Shown here: positions 8,232-17,480 of the stretch, piece by piece
How positions within the stretch are numbered: the first letter of the stretch is position 1
Layout: each line of letters begins with the position of its first letter
Assembly (NCBI GenBank): GCA_963695405.1
Contig: CAVOGJ010000003.1
Span: 434,001 to 498,000, forward strand
Source of the DNA: CAVOGJ01 sp963695405
GTDB taxonomy: Bacteria; Planctomycetota; Planctomycetia; Pirellulales; Pirellulaceae
DNA length: 64,000 nt
Direction of reading: 5' to 3'
The notes under the pieces: generated by a model
The model's input: the letters and a program-made list of their open reading frames with translations, nothing else
Databases searched by the model: none
Told to the model about the DNA's origin: nothing
Position numbers and translations under genes: made by a program

Positions 8232-10130
8232 TTACACAAGCCATTCCGGTTTGAAAAGCATCAGCGCGCCCAGAAGAAAGATCACGCTGCCGCTGAGCAA
8301 TTTCAGCCAACGTCCTTCGCGTTCCTGAAGCCTGCGATGCGACAACGTTGCCACCACTGCGGTCACCAGTAACGTGTCATCAAACATGTAAGCGGCGATG
8401 TACAGTGCCAGATACGAATATTCGGTCCAGATCGGCAAATCCTGCAATGCCAGGATCTCGGTATAGAGCGCCGGGAGACCCGCCGTGCAGAGCAACTCGA
8501 CAATGTTCACTACGACCGCTCAGCGCGGCCGCCCCGGCGATGGCCACCGTCATGTGTTTGGCGGACACGATCTCCCGTACTCGGCGGTAAATGCCGGGCT
8601 TGGCGGACTCGGGAATCGACAGACTGACGCCTTTGTGGAATGCCAGAAAGTCCTTGATGTTGATGGCACCCATGGTCAGTGCGGTCAAACCGAGCCCTAT
8701 TTGCACTGGACGCAACAGTCCGATCAATTGAAAGACGTTGAACCAAGCCGCGATGAAAGCGAAATAGGCCAGCCCGCTGACGACAACAAACGTCCCCGCA
8801 ATCGCGATGATCTTGGTTCGTTCGCGAATGTTCACCAGGATCGATAGCAAGAAGACGAGTACCCACATCGCACAGGGATTGAAGCCGTCCACCAGCCCGA
8901 TCAGGATCGTAAAGGCGGGCAGACCCAGCCGATTTACGCTCAACCGTCCAAAGAGCGGCACGTCCACGGCAGGATCATCGTCTCCCCTCGTATCGAAGGA
9001 AGGTGACGACTGCTCCAGCATCGGGACTTCATCCGGCAACGGGACTTCATCCGGCATCGGGACTTCATCCGGCAACGGGACTGGACTTCATCCGGCAACG
9101 AGACTTCATCCGGCAACGGGACGTCCTCCGGCAACGGTCCCGGTCTAAGCGTCGAGACGTCTTCTTGTAGCGTTATGCCTTGTGGCAAGGGGACCAGCAC
9201 TGCCGTCTTCCTGAGAGTGGACACAGCCGCTGGAGAAGTCGGCCTGTCCAGGTCCGAGACACCGAATAAACGAGGCATTATGGCTGCCGACGTCGGAGCC
9301 ACCGGCATCCCCGCGGCGAGGAGGGACCACCTTCCGGTGATGAGGCTTATCGGCAGGCCGGGGGTAGGCTGGCCCATCTGACGACTTCGCCGATCTTCAA
9401 CCGTCGGCATCAGGGAAGCCTCGTGTCGGCTGATGTCACCACGTTCTGGCGTCGGGCCTTCAAACATGGCCTCGATCTCGCGACCGGTCGTTGCGTTCCC
9501 CCGAAATCCGACGATCAGCCGACCAGCCACACGGATGCAGGGAAACGAGGCCACGCGGACCCCGTGAAGCTGGGCTAACTTCGCAACCTGATCCCGCGCT
9601 GCAGGGTCCGCGATCACATCCCGATATTCCACCGTCAACGCCGGCCAACGTTGGCAGAGTCCGTCCAAAAACGTCTTTGCCTCCTGACAATGGCGGCAAC
9701 CGGAGCGGACGAAGGCCTGAATCCGCAAGAGGTCCTCGATGCGGCGTCCCGTCGTCTGCGCGTCGACGAAACCAACCGTCAGTTGCTCGGCCAAGAGGAC
9801 GGCCGGCACCCCCGCCTGTTCACGTCCGAATTTGCGAGAGAGTTGCCACAATCGCGCGAGCGCAACTTGATCGTCGAGGATATCGTGGGTTCGTACCTCG
9901 ATCCCCTTCCGCCTGGACGCCAGGTCATGCACAAAAGATTCTGCCTGTCGGCATTGCTCCGAATCACGGCGGACGAACAACTCCAGCACAACCACATGTT
10001 GAGCGGACGTCTGTCCTCCGAGCAGCGTGGGAAAACCGATGGCCACGAGTGTGAACCGGGCCATCGGCGCCCACCAGCGGGTGCGGCGGCGGGTCCCATC
10101 GTCATCAGATTGGCAAGTCGTGCGCCTCAT
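8232..10130 (-). pseudogene. Thioredoxin-like/CcdA-like membrane fusion, interrupted by two frameshifts
   Basis: Joined across frames, this gene encodes a signal-like N-terminus (TLVAIGFPTLLGGQTSA) and two thioredoxin-like repeats, the second with a CRHC redox pair. A Pro-Asp-Glu-Val hexapeptide linker and a polytopic domain follow (LVDGFNPCAMWVLVFLLSIL and IVELLCTAGLPALYTEILA), resembling CcdA/DsbD electron carriers. Two breaks are visible. A duplicated 5-mer at 9078-9087 in the linker shifts the frame. One extra base at 8516-8517 splits AGAAALS from VNIVELL. The insertions sum to six bases, so the first and last parts share a frame. As given, no full-length product can be made. Start choices are ATG 10130 (arginine-rich leader) or ATG 10064. 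A periplasmic disulfide-exchange role is inferred. Confidence 0.7.
9019..9138 (-). repeat. 18-bp tandem repeat encoding a PLPDEV-type hexapeptide array
   Basis: About seven copies of an 18-base unit (consensus on the plus strand GGCAACGGGACTTCATCC) encode repeats such as PLPEDV, PLPDEV, SLPDEV and PMPDEV between the redoxin and membrane domains. One unit carries an extra GGACT (9078-9087 reads GGACTGGACT), which breaks the reading frame. Such arrays are prone to replication slippage. Confidence 0.85.
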
Positions 10131-10318
10131 GGAAGACGACTGTCGCAAACAACGTGCCGCTGCACCTCTGAGAGGTCTCGAGTTCCTTTCCGCGCTAGGA
10201 CTCCCCGATATGTGTGCCCAGGCAGGTTGCCGATCCACGTCGCAGCTGGCATAGAGTGCCGCAACCGCACGCAGCGTGCTAGGGTGGCACGCCATCACAC
10301 GTTGGCATGGATCGCGAA

Positions 10319-11329
10319 TTAGGCCATTGTCAGAACCCGCGCTCCGCGGCCTCCGCCGCGACGGATCTCCAATAAGGCGACATTTGCCTGCTCCAGCGGA
10401 TACGTGACGACGTCGGGCCGAATGGGAATCTGGGCGGCGATTGGCAAGAACTCCGCGATATCGGTGTGTGTGATGTTGGCCACCGTCTTGATTTCCTTTT
10501 CCATCCACAAATGACGCTGATAGTCCAGTCTTTGCAAGCAATCTCGATCATGGTCTTCCTTACGAATGGCATTGATCACCAGGCGACCGCCCGGCCGCAG
10601 GTGTGCCAGCGATGCCAAGACGGGCCGCCAGGCCGGAGTCGTATCGATGATCGCGTGTAGCAACTCGGGTGGCGGGTCGTCGGTGTCTCCCGCCCAGGCC
10701 GCTCCCAGCTGCCGGGCAAAGTCCTGTTGGGCCGCATCGCGGGCGAAAACGTAGACCCGCGCTTGGGGGAACTGATGCCGCACCAACTGGAGGACGAGAT
10801 GGCCCGAGGCTCCGAAACCGGTCAGCCCCAGACTCTGCCCGTCGGCCAGTCCGGCTAGCCGCAAGGCTCGGTAACCGATCGCCCCGGCACAAAGCAGCGG
10901 GGCAGCTTCGTGATCCGAAAAGACCGCCGGAATCGGATACGCATAGCGTTCGGGAACCGTCATGAATTGTGCGTAACCCCCATTCACATCGCGGCCCGTG
11001 GCCACGAATTCGGAGCTGACGTTTTCGTCGGCCGCGCCCGTTGAGGAGTGGATCCACCCCACACCGACGCGGTCACCGACGTGAAACGCATGCACGTCGC
11101 CGCCCATCGATTGGACCCTACCTACCACTTCATGTCCCAAAACGATCGGTAATCGCGGCGGTGCGGTCCGGCCTTCGATCTCGTCGAGCTCGGTGTGACA
11201 GACACCACAGGCCGACACCTTGACCAGCAACTCGCCAGCTTGCGGTTCGGGAACCGGCAAGTCCACCAGTTCGAGGGGAGAATCGGTTTCCGCTAGGGAA
11301 ACGATGCGGGGCAGAATCATCGCCTTCAC
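10319..11329 (-). CDS. Zinc-dependent alcohol dehydrogenase (MDR family) lacking structural-zinc cysteines
   Basis: This medium-chain dehydrogenase/reductase has the catalytic-zinc motif KVSACGVCHTELDEIEG and LPIVLGHEVVGRV, then the Rossmann segment LGLTGFGASGHLVLQL. The lobe that normally holds four structural-zinc cysteines is shortened and reads GWIHSSTGAADENVSSEF, with no cysteine. GTG 11329 is chosen as the start because GGAGG lies six bases upstream; the open frame continues to 11359 without a better signal. It probably oxidises or reduces an alcohol/aldehyde with NAD(P); the substrate is unknown. It is followed by the redoxin gene in the same direction, but no functional link is evident. 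Confidence 0.88.
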   Translation of the reverse strand: MKAMILPRIVSLAETDSPLELVDLPVPEPQAGELLVKVSACGVCHTELDEIEGRTAPPRLPIVLGHEVVGRVQSMGGDVHAFHVGDRVGVGWIHSSTGAADENVSSEFVATGRDVNGGYAQFMTVPERYAYPIPAVFSDHEAAPLLCAGAIGYRALRLAGLADGQSLGLTGFGASGHLVLQLVRHQFPQARVYVFARDAAQQDFARQLGAAWAGDTDDPPPELLHAIIDTTPAWRPVLASLAHLRPGGRLVINAIRKEDHDRDCLQRLDYQRHLWMEKEIKTVANITHTDIAEFLPIAAQIPIRPDVVTYPLEQANVALLEIRRGGGRGARVLTMA

Positions 11330-11398
11330 GACAAACCTCCTCGTGCACCAACGAGTCACCGCAAGCGAGACATGCGTCTGGGGACGCGACTAACGAAA

Positions 11399-12361
11399 CT
11401 AACGAAACTCTCGAATGCTGATCGCCCGACGTGACGTCACCACAATATGATCCAACACGTCGATTCCCATAAGCTGACCGGCGTCTTCCAACCGTTTCGT
11501 GACCTCCAGGTCTTGGGGACTGGGCGTCGGGTCACCGGATGGATGATTATGCGCCAGAATGATCGAGGACGCCGCATCGCGAATGGCGGGCCGGAAGACT
11601 TCACGGGGATGAACGAGACTGGCATCCAGGGTTCCCACCGTGATCTGATGGGTGCCGATGATCTGATTTTTCGTATCGAGCGTCACGATATGGAACTCTT
11701 CCTGGCGGCCATCGGTAGCCAGCCTCGCGAACTGGCGCTGACAAAAGTCCATCGCATCACGGCTGCTGGTGATCTTGGTCAGTTGCCGCTGTGCATCGGC
11801 CACCGCCGCTACGCGACGCCCCAATTCGATACCGGCCATGATCTGGCAAAAGGCCGTCGGTCCGATGACGGTGGAAAGCTCCTTGAGCTCGCGGGGTCCT
11901 GCCAGCGGCAATCGATCAAGCGTCTCGGCAAACGCCGCCGCCAGGCGTTCCGCGGCCTGCACGGCCGATTCGCCAGCGCGGCCGGAGCGGATGAGAATCG
12001 CCAGCAGTTCCGCCGTCCGCAGCGCTGCTGCGCCGCGCTTGAGTAGCCGCTCGCGCGGCCGATCGGCTACCGGTCCGTCCTTCACCGTCATCCGGTGCGG
12101 TTGGCGCCCTAACCGCGTCAGCCACGCATCGACTTCCCGTGGGGTGGGCGACTTCATCCAGCGATAGAGGGGCCGCGGATGGGGCTCGGCCAGCGTCACC
12201 CAGCCATCCTGAACCAATTCCTGAACGGCCCGTTGTGTCAGCGCTGGGCTCGCTTCCCCCAGCCAATTTGCCAGCGCCGCCAGCGAAAAATCGCGGCCCG
12301 AAGCAGCTTGCTGAACGATTTGCTGATGCTCTCGCGGCGAAATGTGGGACCGAACGGCCAT
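11399..12361 (-). CDS. radC: RadC-family JAB-domain protein with extra N-terminal winged-helix-like domain
   Basis: The C-terminal half is a RadC/JAMM domain with the metal motif HNHPSGDPTPSPQD preceded by TLDTKNQIIGTHQITVGTLD. Before it lies the usual helix-hairpin-helix region (ERLLKRGAAALRTAELLAILIRSG). About 85 residues precede that (REHQQIVQQAASGRDFSLAA and onward), resembling a small winged-helix domain that ordinary RadC proteins of about 225 residues lack. ATG 12361 is chosen because GGGGAG sits just upstream. RadC was once called a DNA-repair protein, but its biochemical role is not settled. The neighbour is polA, separated by about 105 bases and read in the opposite order on the same strand. 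Confidence 0.88.
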   Translation of the reverse strand: MAVRSHISPREHQQIVQQAASGRDFSLAALANWLGEASPALTQRAVQELVQDGWVTLAEPHPRPLYRWMKSPTPREVDAWLTRLGRQPHRMTVKDGPVADRPRERLLKRGAAALRTAELLAILIRSGRAGESAVQAAERLAAAFAETLDRLPLAGPRELKELSTVIGPTAFCQIMAGIELGRRVAAVADAQRQLTKITSSRDAMDFCQRQFARLATDGRQEEFHIVTLDTKNQIIGTHQITVGTLDASLVHPREVFRPAIRDAASSIILAHNHPSGDPTPSPQDLEVTKRLEDAGQLMGIDVLDHIVVTSRRAISIREFR

Positions 12362-12466
12362 AACAACTCCCCTCAACATCTGTATACCTGTATAGCTACC
12401 GCGGTCAAGCCCTCCTCAGGAAATCAAAGAGAAAATCAACGGAAGCAGGCCGGACCTCTCGGTTGG

Positions 12467-15256
12467 CTAGTGGGCCTCAAGCCAATTGGCGCCGATACCC
12501 AATTCGACATCGATGGGAACCGTCATCGGGAGGGCCGATTTCATGCACTCGGCGATCAGGGGAAGCACCCGCTCTTGTTCGTCCTTCCGCATATCGAAGA
12601 CGATTTCGTCGTGCACCGTGAGCAGCATTTTGGTGTCAAAGCCGCCGTCACAGAGGGCCTGGTGCACCTGGATCATGGCCAGCTTGAGCATGTCTGCCGC
12701 AGTGCCTTGAATCGGACTGTTCATCGCCAGTCGTTCCGCAGCGCTCTGCAACGATCGATTGCGGGAATTAATATCGCGGAGGTACCGCCGTCGACCGGTT
12801 TGGGTTTTAACGTAACCATGCTCGCGGGCAAAGGCGATCGTGTCATCGATCCAACGGCGGACGCCAGGATATTTCTCAAAGTAGTTCTCGATCAGTTCGT
12901 TGGCCTCCGCCCGCGGAATATTCAGCCGCTGCTGAAGCCCAAAAGCTGAAATGCCATAGATGATCCCGAAGTTCACCATTTTGGCCTTGTCCCGCATCTC
13001 GCGTGTAACTTGTTCCAGGCCAACCTTGTAAACCTTCGCGGCCGTCGCCTGGTGGATATCGACGCCGCTCGTGAACGATTCGAGCATGCCCGCATCCCGA
13101 CTCAGTTCGGCCATGATCCGTAGCTCGATCTGCGAATAATCGGCGGCCAAAATGAGATAATCATCGTTGCGAGGAATAAACGCGGCGCGGATTTCGCGAC
13201 CTCGTTCCTTGCGAACGGGAATCGTTTGCAGATTCGGATCGTTCGACTGCATGCGGCCAGTAGCGGTCCAGGCTTGGCTGTAATGCGTATGCAGCCTGCC
13301 GGTCTTCGGGTCGACGGCGGCTGGCAATTGGTCGACGTAGACCGACTTCAGCTTGGCGGCGTTGCGATACTCCAAAACGTCGGCCACGATTTGGTGCTTG
13401 CCGGCCAGTCGCAAGAGCTCGTTCTCACGAGTTGAATATTGGCCGGTTGCGGTTTTCTTGGGATTCTCCTCCAGCTGCAATTCCTCAAACAGTACGACTC
13501 CCAACTGCTTGGGTGAGTCGACATTGAACTCGTGTCCGGCGGCCGCCACAATCCCAGCGCGAAGGGCGTCGATTTCATCCGCGAGCCGCTTCGAGTAAGA
13601 CTCGAGCGCCGCCGAGTCGAGACGTATTCCTTCGTATTCCATATCGACGAGCACGGGAATCAGCGGACACTCGACTTGATAACAAACCTGAGCCATCCCG
13701 TGTTCTTCAATCTCCGGTCTTAGCGCGTTGGCCACTTGCCATGTCACATCGGCGTCTTCGCAGGCGTACTCGGCGACACGCTCGATGGGAATATCCCGCA
13801 TATTCTTCTGGTTGTCGCCTTTGGGTCCCAGCAAATCGGTGGTCGGTATCGGCCGGTAGCCCAGGTATAGCTTGGAGAGGTAATCGAGCCCGTGCCGCAT
13901 GTCCGGCTCTTTCATCGAATGCGCCAGCATGGTATCCATCAACCGGCAACGCACGCATTGACCATGCCAGCGAAGCAACGTTAAATCGTATTTCAAATTG
14001 TGTCCGACAATCTCCACTTTCTCGTTCTCGAAAATCGGCCGGAATTCCTCCAGGATGGCGACGGCCTGTGCTTGGTCCTCGGGACAGACCACGTAATAGG
14101 CCACGCGTGGTTCCCAGCAAAATGCCAGGCCAAGCAGATTCGCTTCGCGTGGGTTCAGACCCGTGGTTTCGGTGTCGAAACAAATCCGAGACTGCTGCCG
14201 TAAGCGAGAGATCAGTTCGGCTCGCTGCTTCGCCGTGGAAACGATCCGATAGTCGTGCGGCACGTCGGCGATCGACGTCTCCTCCACCGGCTCGTCGAAC
14301 AGGCGGGCCTGAATCGCCTCTTCCCGCTTCTCGCGGATGACGGCCGTGCGGGCGGGAGCCGCCGTAAACGATTTCCCGAACAACCGCTTCCCCAGCGAGT
14401 CGAACTCCAGGTCCACAAAGAGTGCCCGCAACGCCTGGTGGTCGTAGTCTTGCCAGGCAAAAGATTCAATATCGACGTCGAGAGGCACGTTGACATCGAT
14501 CCGCACCAGCTGTTTGGAGAGAAGTGCCAGCTGTGCGTTTTCTTCCAGTCGCTCCCTTTGCTTGCCCTTCAATTCCGCGGTGTGTTGCAACAGGTTTTCC
14601 AGCGTCCCGTACTTGGCGATCAGTTTCTGAGCCGTTTTCTCTCCCACCCCAGGCACACCCGGAATGTTATCGCTCGCATCGCCCATCAGTCCCAGGATGT
14701 CGATCACCTGGTCGACGCGTTCGATGTTCCATTTCTCGAGCACCTCAGGGACACCCAGCAGTTCGTACTCCGAGCCCTTCCGACCCGGCTTATAAATCAG
14801 CGTCTGCTCGGTCACCAACTGCGTAAAGTCTTTATCGGGCGTGACCATCCGCGTCTGGAAGCCCAGTCGCTCGGCCTGGGCCGCGAGAGTGCCGATCACG
14901 TCGTCCGCTTCATAACCTGGCATACGGATGATCGTGATTTTGAACGCCTCGAGCAGGCGATCGACAAGCGCAAACTGTTCAGCAATGTCCTCCGGAAGCT
15001 CATCTCGCTGCGCCTTGTATTCCGGAAACGCCTCGTGGCGCATGGTGGGCTCTTCGGTATCAAAGGCCGCAGCCCAGTGCGTCGGCTGTTGCCGAGCGGC
15101 AATATCGAGCAGGGTATTTGCGATTCCAAATACGGCCGAAGTACATCTCCCGGCCGAGGTGAAGCGGGGGCTGCGAATCAGGGCGAAATGGGCACGATAG
15201 ATCAACGCCATCCCATCGAGAAGAAACAGTCGCTTTTCGGGCGGTATCAAAGACAT
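12467..15256 (-). CDS. polA: DNA polymerase I
   Basis: This 929-residue polymerase has the full three-part layout. The 5'-3' flap nuclease is first (FLLDGMALIYRAHFAL, GYEADDVIGTLA, TPDKDFTQLV, GDASDNIPGVPGVGEKTAQ). A 3'-5' exonuclease-type domain retains ICFDTETTGLNP and NLKYDLTLLRWHG. The polymerase domain has AADYSQIELRIMAELS, KMVNFGIIYGISAFGL and TVHDEIVFD. The catalytic acidic residues of the exonuclease (DxE) and of the polymerase (D in AADYSQ, HDE) are visible, so both activities should be intact. It performs Okazaki-fragment processing and gap filling in the cytoplasm. The gene is monocistronic in appearance. Confidence 0.98.
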   Translation of the reverse strand: MSLIPPEKRLFLLDGMALIYRAHFALIRSPRFTSAGRCTSAVFGIANTLLDIAARQQPTHWAAAFDTEEPTMRHEAFPEYKAQRDELPEDIAEQFALVDRLLEAFKITIIRMPGYEADDVIGTLAAQAERLGFQTRMVTPDKDFTQLVTEQTLIYKPGRKGSEYELLGVPEVLEKWNIERVDQVIDILGLMGDASDNIPGVPGVGEKTAQKLIAKYGTLENLLQHTAELKGKQRERLEENAQLALLSKQLVRIDVNVPLDVDIESFAWQDYDHQALRALFVDLEFDSLGKRLFGKSFTAAPARTAVIREKREEAIQARLFDEPVEETSIADVPHDYRIVSTAKQRAELISRLRQQSRICFDTETTGLNPREANLLGLAFCWEPRVAYYVVCPEDQAQAVAILEEFRPIFENEKVEIVGHNLKYDLTLLRWHGQCVRCRLMDTMLAHSMKEPDMRHGLDYLSKLYLGYRPIPTTDLLGPKGDNQKNMRDIPIERVAEYACEDADVTWQVANALRPEIEEHGMAQVCYQVECPLIPVLVDMEYEGIRLDSAALESYSKRLADEIDALRAGIVAAAGHEFNVDSPKQLGVVLFEELQLEENPKKTATGQYSTRENELLRLAGKHQIVADVLEYRNAAKLKSVYVDQLPAAVDPKTGRLHTHYSQAWTATGRMQSNDPNLQTIPVRKERGREIRAAFIPRNDDYLILAADYSQIELRIMAELSRDAGMLESFTSGVDIHQATAAKVYKVGLEQVTREMRDKAKMVNFGIIYGISAFGLQQRLNIPRAEANELIENYFEKYPGVRRWIDDTIAFAREHGYVKTQTGRRRYLRDINSRNRSLQSAAERLAMNSPIQGTAADMLKLAMIQVHQALCDGGFDTKMLLTVHDEIVFDMRKDEQERVLPLIAECMKSALPMTVPIDVELGIGANWLEAH

Positions 15257-15466
15257 GGCTTCCTCGAACGTGCCGTTTTCTCAGGCCGCTTGCTGTCGAT
15301 CCGCCAGGGATCGAAAATTGACTCGATGGATGTGGCCGCGGGGCCGCAAGCGGAATGATGCTACCAAGGCGTTGCCGTGGCCGGTACCGCCGCGGCGAAG
15401 CAAATGGTGGCACGCTTCCAGCGACCATGCACGCTCCTAGCGACTATATTAGCAGATAAGATCATC

Positions 15467-16642
15467 ATGCAGGCTGGCCCACGCGCGGACGTCATTGTGG
15501 TCGGAACCGGCGGCGTCGGTAGCGCGGCGCTGTTCCAGCTGGCCAAACGGGGAGTCTCGGTTGTGGGACTCGACCGTTTCCCGCCCGGTCATGACCGCGG
15601 CAGTTCGCACGGCGAAACTCGTGTCATCCGTCAGGCCTATTTCGAGCACCCCGATTACGTACCTTTGGCCCTACGTGCGTATCAATTGTGGCATGAACTC
15701 GAAGCCGAAGCGGGCACGCGGCTGCTGGTGACGACCGGATTGCTACAAGCGGGCCCTCCCGATGGCGAAGTGATCCGGGGTGTTCTGCGGGCCGCGTCCG
15801 AGCATGGCTTGGAACTGACGGCATTGACAACGGCACAAGCCCTCGGACGCTTCCCGGCATTTCGTTTCGATCCGACATCGGCCATCGTCTTTGAGCACGT
15901 CGCCGGGTATCTGCGTGTGGAATCGTGTGTCCAGACGCACGTGGCGGCGGCGCTCGCCGCTGGCGGCCAGTGGCAGGCGGCGCAGGTGGTCGCGTGGAGC
16001 GAGTCAGAACAGGGTGTGGAAGTGAAAACGACCACCGGGACGCTGCAGGCGGACCGGCTGATCCTGACGGTCGGTCCTTGGTCCAATGGTCTGTTACCCG
16101 TTCCTTTTCCAGCGATTCGTGTGCTGAAGAAGCACCTGCACTGGTATCGTTGCCGTGACCCGCGACTCGCGGTAGCCGCGGGTTGCCCGATCTATCTCGT
16201 CGAGAACGACAGGGGAATTTTCTACGGATTCCCGTCTGTTGCTGAACAGGTGAAACTTGCCGAGCATACGGGAGGCACACCTGTTACCGGCGATATTTCG
16301 ACGCAGGCACGTGGCGATGACCCGCGGGACCGAGAACGGGTCGAATCATTTATCCGGCAAACGCTTCCTGGCCTGGGTCTCGAGCGATCGCGGCACGACG
16401 TTTGCTTTTATTCGATGAGTCACGATCACCATTTCTATCTGGGTCCGTTACCGGGGAGTGCGCGGATTTTTGTCGCAGCCGGCTTGTCGGGACACGGTTT
16501 CAAATTCACCCCTGTGCTCGGCGAGGCCTTGGCAGACTTGGCGCTCGACGGCCAAACGGCCTTACCGGTTGAATTTCTTCGCTGCGACCGGGAGCTGAGA
16601 AGCGGGATGGGTAGATCACGCGGGCCGGAAAATGACGGATGA
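15467..16642 (+). CDS. FAD-dependent N-methyl amino acid oxidase (sarcosine/N-methyltryptophan oxidase family)
   Basis: This 391-residue flavoprotein resembles monomeric sarcosine oxidase/SolA. It has the Rossmann motif VIVVGTGGVGSAALFQLAKRG and the characteristic GSSHGETRVIRQAYFEHPDY covering the covalent-flavin region, with a GLSGHGFKFTPVLGE C-terminal motif. It should demethylate a secondary amino acid with production of H2O2 and formaldehyde. The frame is open upstream to 15377, but the homology begins at ATG 15467. It diverges from polA and stands alone; the actual substrate cannot be read from the sequence. Confidence 0.85.
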   Translation: MQAGPRADVIVVGTGGVGSAALFQLAKRGVSVVGLDRFPPGHDRGSSHGETRVIRQAYFEHPDYVPLALRAYQLWHELEAEAGTRLLVTTGLLQAGPPDGEVIRGVLRAASEHGLELTALTTAQALGRFPAFRFDPTSAIVFEHVAGYLRVESCVQTHVAAALAAGGQWQAAQVVAWSESEQGVEVKTTTGTLQADRLILTVGPWSNGLLPVPFPAIRVLKKHLHWYRCRDPRLAVAAGCPIYLVENDRGIFYGFPSVAEQVKLAEHTGGTPVTGDISTQARGDDPRDRERVESFIRQTLPGLGLERSRHDVCFYSMSHDHHFYLGPLPGSARIFVAAGLSGHGFKFTPVLGEALADLALDGQTALPVEFLRCDRELRSGMGRSRGPENDG

Positions 16643-16679
16643 AATCGGCTCCAAAAGGCTCTCCAGCGTGGCGCCTATC

Positions 16680-17480
16680 TCAATGGCAGCGCCCGCGCGT
16701 GATGCGCAGTACTTCCTCCAACACCCCGGGAACCGTGCCAATTCCCTCCCCATGATGGATCGACGACTCGCCCTGCCAGTCGCAGAAAATGCCACCCGCC
16801 TCGCGGAGAATGGGTTGAATTGCCGCGGCGTCCCACACATTCATCAGGGCATCGACCATCAGGATCGCTCGCCCGGTGGCGACGAGTGCATACCCATACG
16901 CGTCTCCCCACGTCCGCGTCACCCAGGCGGCTTCTTCGAGTTGACGATAGACATCCGTGGCACCGCGTTCGTCAAACGACTTCCGCTCGCTCGTCAGGAA
17001 AAGCCCGTCTGCGAGTGCCTGATAATTTCCGACGCGTGCCGGCGTCCGCAGTCCTTGCGGGCGGACGAACCAGGCGCCATGCCCTTCGGCCGCCGATACC
17101 GATTCGCCGAGTGCCGGCAATTGAATGACTCCGATCGTCGCCCGCTGCTCGAATTCAACCGCCACCAGCGTCGCGTAAAGGGGTACGCCCGCCATAAAAG
17201 ACTTCGTGCCATCAATCGGATCGAGTACCCAGCGAAAAGGTGACGAACCGGGCCGTTCGGGAAACTCCTCGCCCAGGATGCCATCGTCGGGAAAGGCGGC
17301 TTGAATTTCTGCCCTCAGCAATTGCTCCGCTTCGCGATCTGCTACCGTCACGGGCGAGTTGTCGGACTTGCGTTCGACAGCCAAGGTCTTGCCAAAGTAC
17401 TCCAGTGTCAGTCGACCGGCCGCGCCGGCCACGCGTTCGGCTACTGCGAAACGAGCGAGGAGGTCATTGTCATCCGGCAT
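16680..17480 (-). CDS. hisN: Inositol monophosphatase-family phosphatase, histidinol-phosphatase type
   Basis: This 266-residue Mg-dependent phosphatase has the IMPase signatures: GEEFPE, WVLDPIDGTKSFMAGVPLYATLVA (first metal site) and MVDALMNVWDAAAIQPILREAGG (second site). The overall pattern, with DGTKSF and RTWGDAYGYALVATGRA, is closest to HisN-type histidinol-phosphatases of histidine biosynthesis. CysQ- or inositol-type activity cannot be excluded. ATG 17480 lies just inside the end of lspA (ten-base overlap), so the two are probably cotranscribed. Confidence 0.82.
   Translation of the reverse strand: MPDDNDLLARFAVAERVAGAAGRLTLEYFGKTLAVERKSDNSPVTVADREAEQLLRAEIQAAFPDDGILGEEFPERPGSSPFRWVLDPIDGTKSFMAGVPLYATLVAVEFEQRATIGVIQLPALGESVSAAEGHGAWFVRPQGLRTPARVGNYQALADGLFLTSERKSFDERGATDVYRQLEEAAWVTRTWGDAYGYALVATGRAILMVDALMNVWDAAAIQPILREAGGIFCDWQGESSIHHGEGIGTVPGVLEEVLRITRGRCH

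Noticed and set aside
8940..10541. A 533-residue minus-strand reading frame taken as one gene
   Set aside because: Its first part overlaps the alcohol dehydrogenase gene and is not protein-like; after the hexapeptide array it reads an out-of-frame SRCRMK repeat. Only the redoxin part (from 10130) is credible.
12179..12949. 256-residue plus-strand open frame across radC and polA
   Set aside because: It spans two real minus-strand genes and their gap; high GC makes such antisense frames common.
14255..15358. Long plus-strand open frame opposite polA
   Set aside because: It is fully antisense to a conserved polA gene, with shadow-type composition and no family motif.
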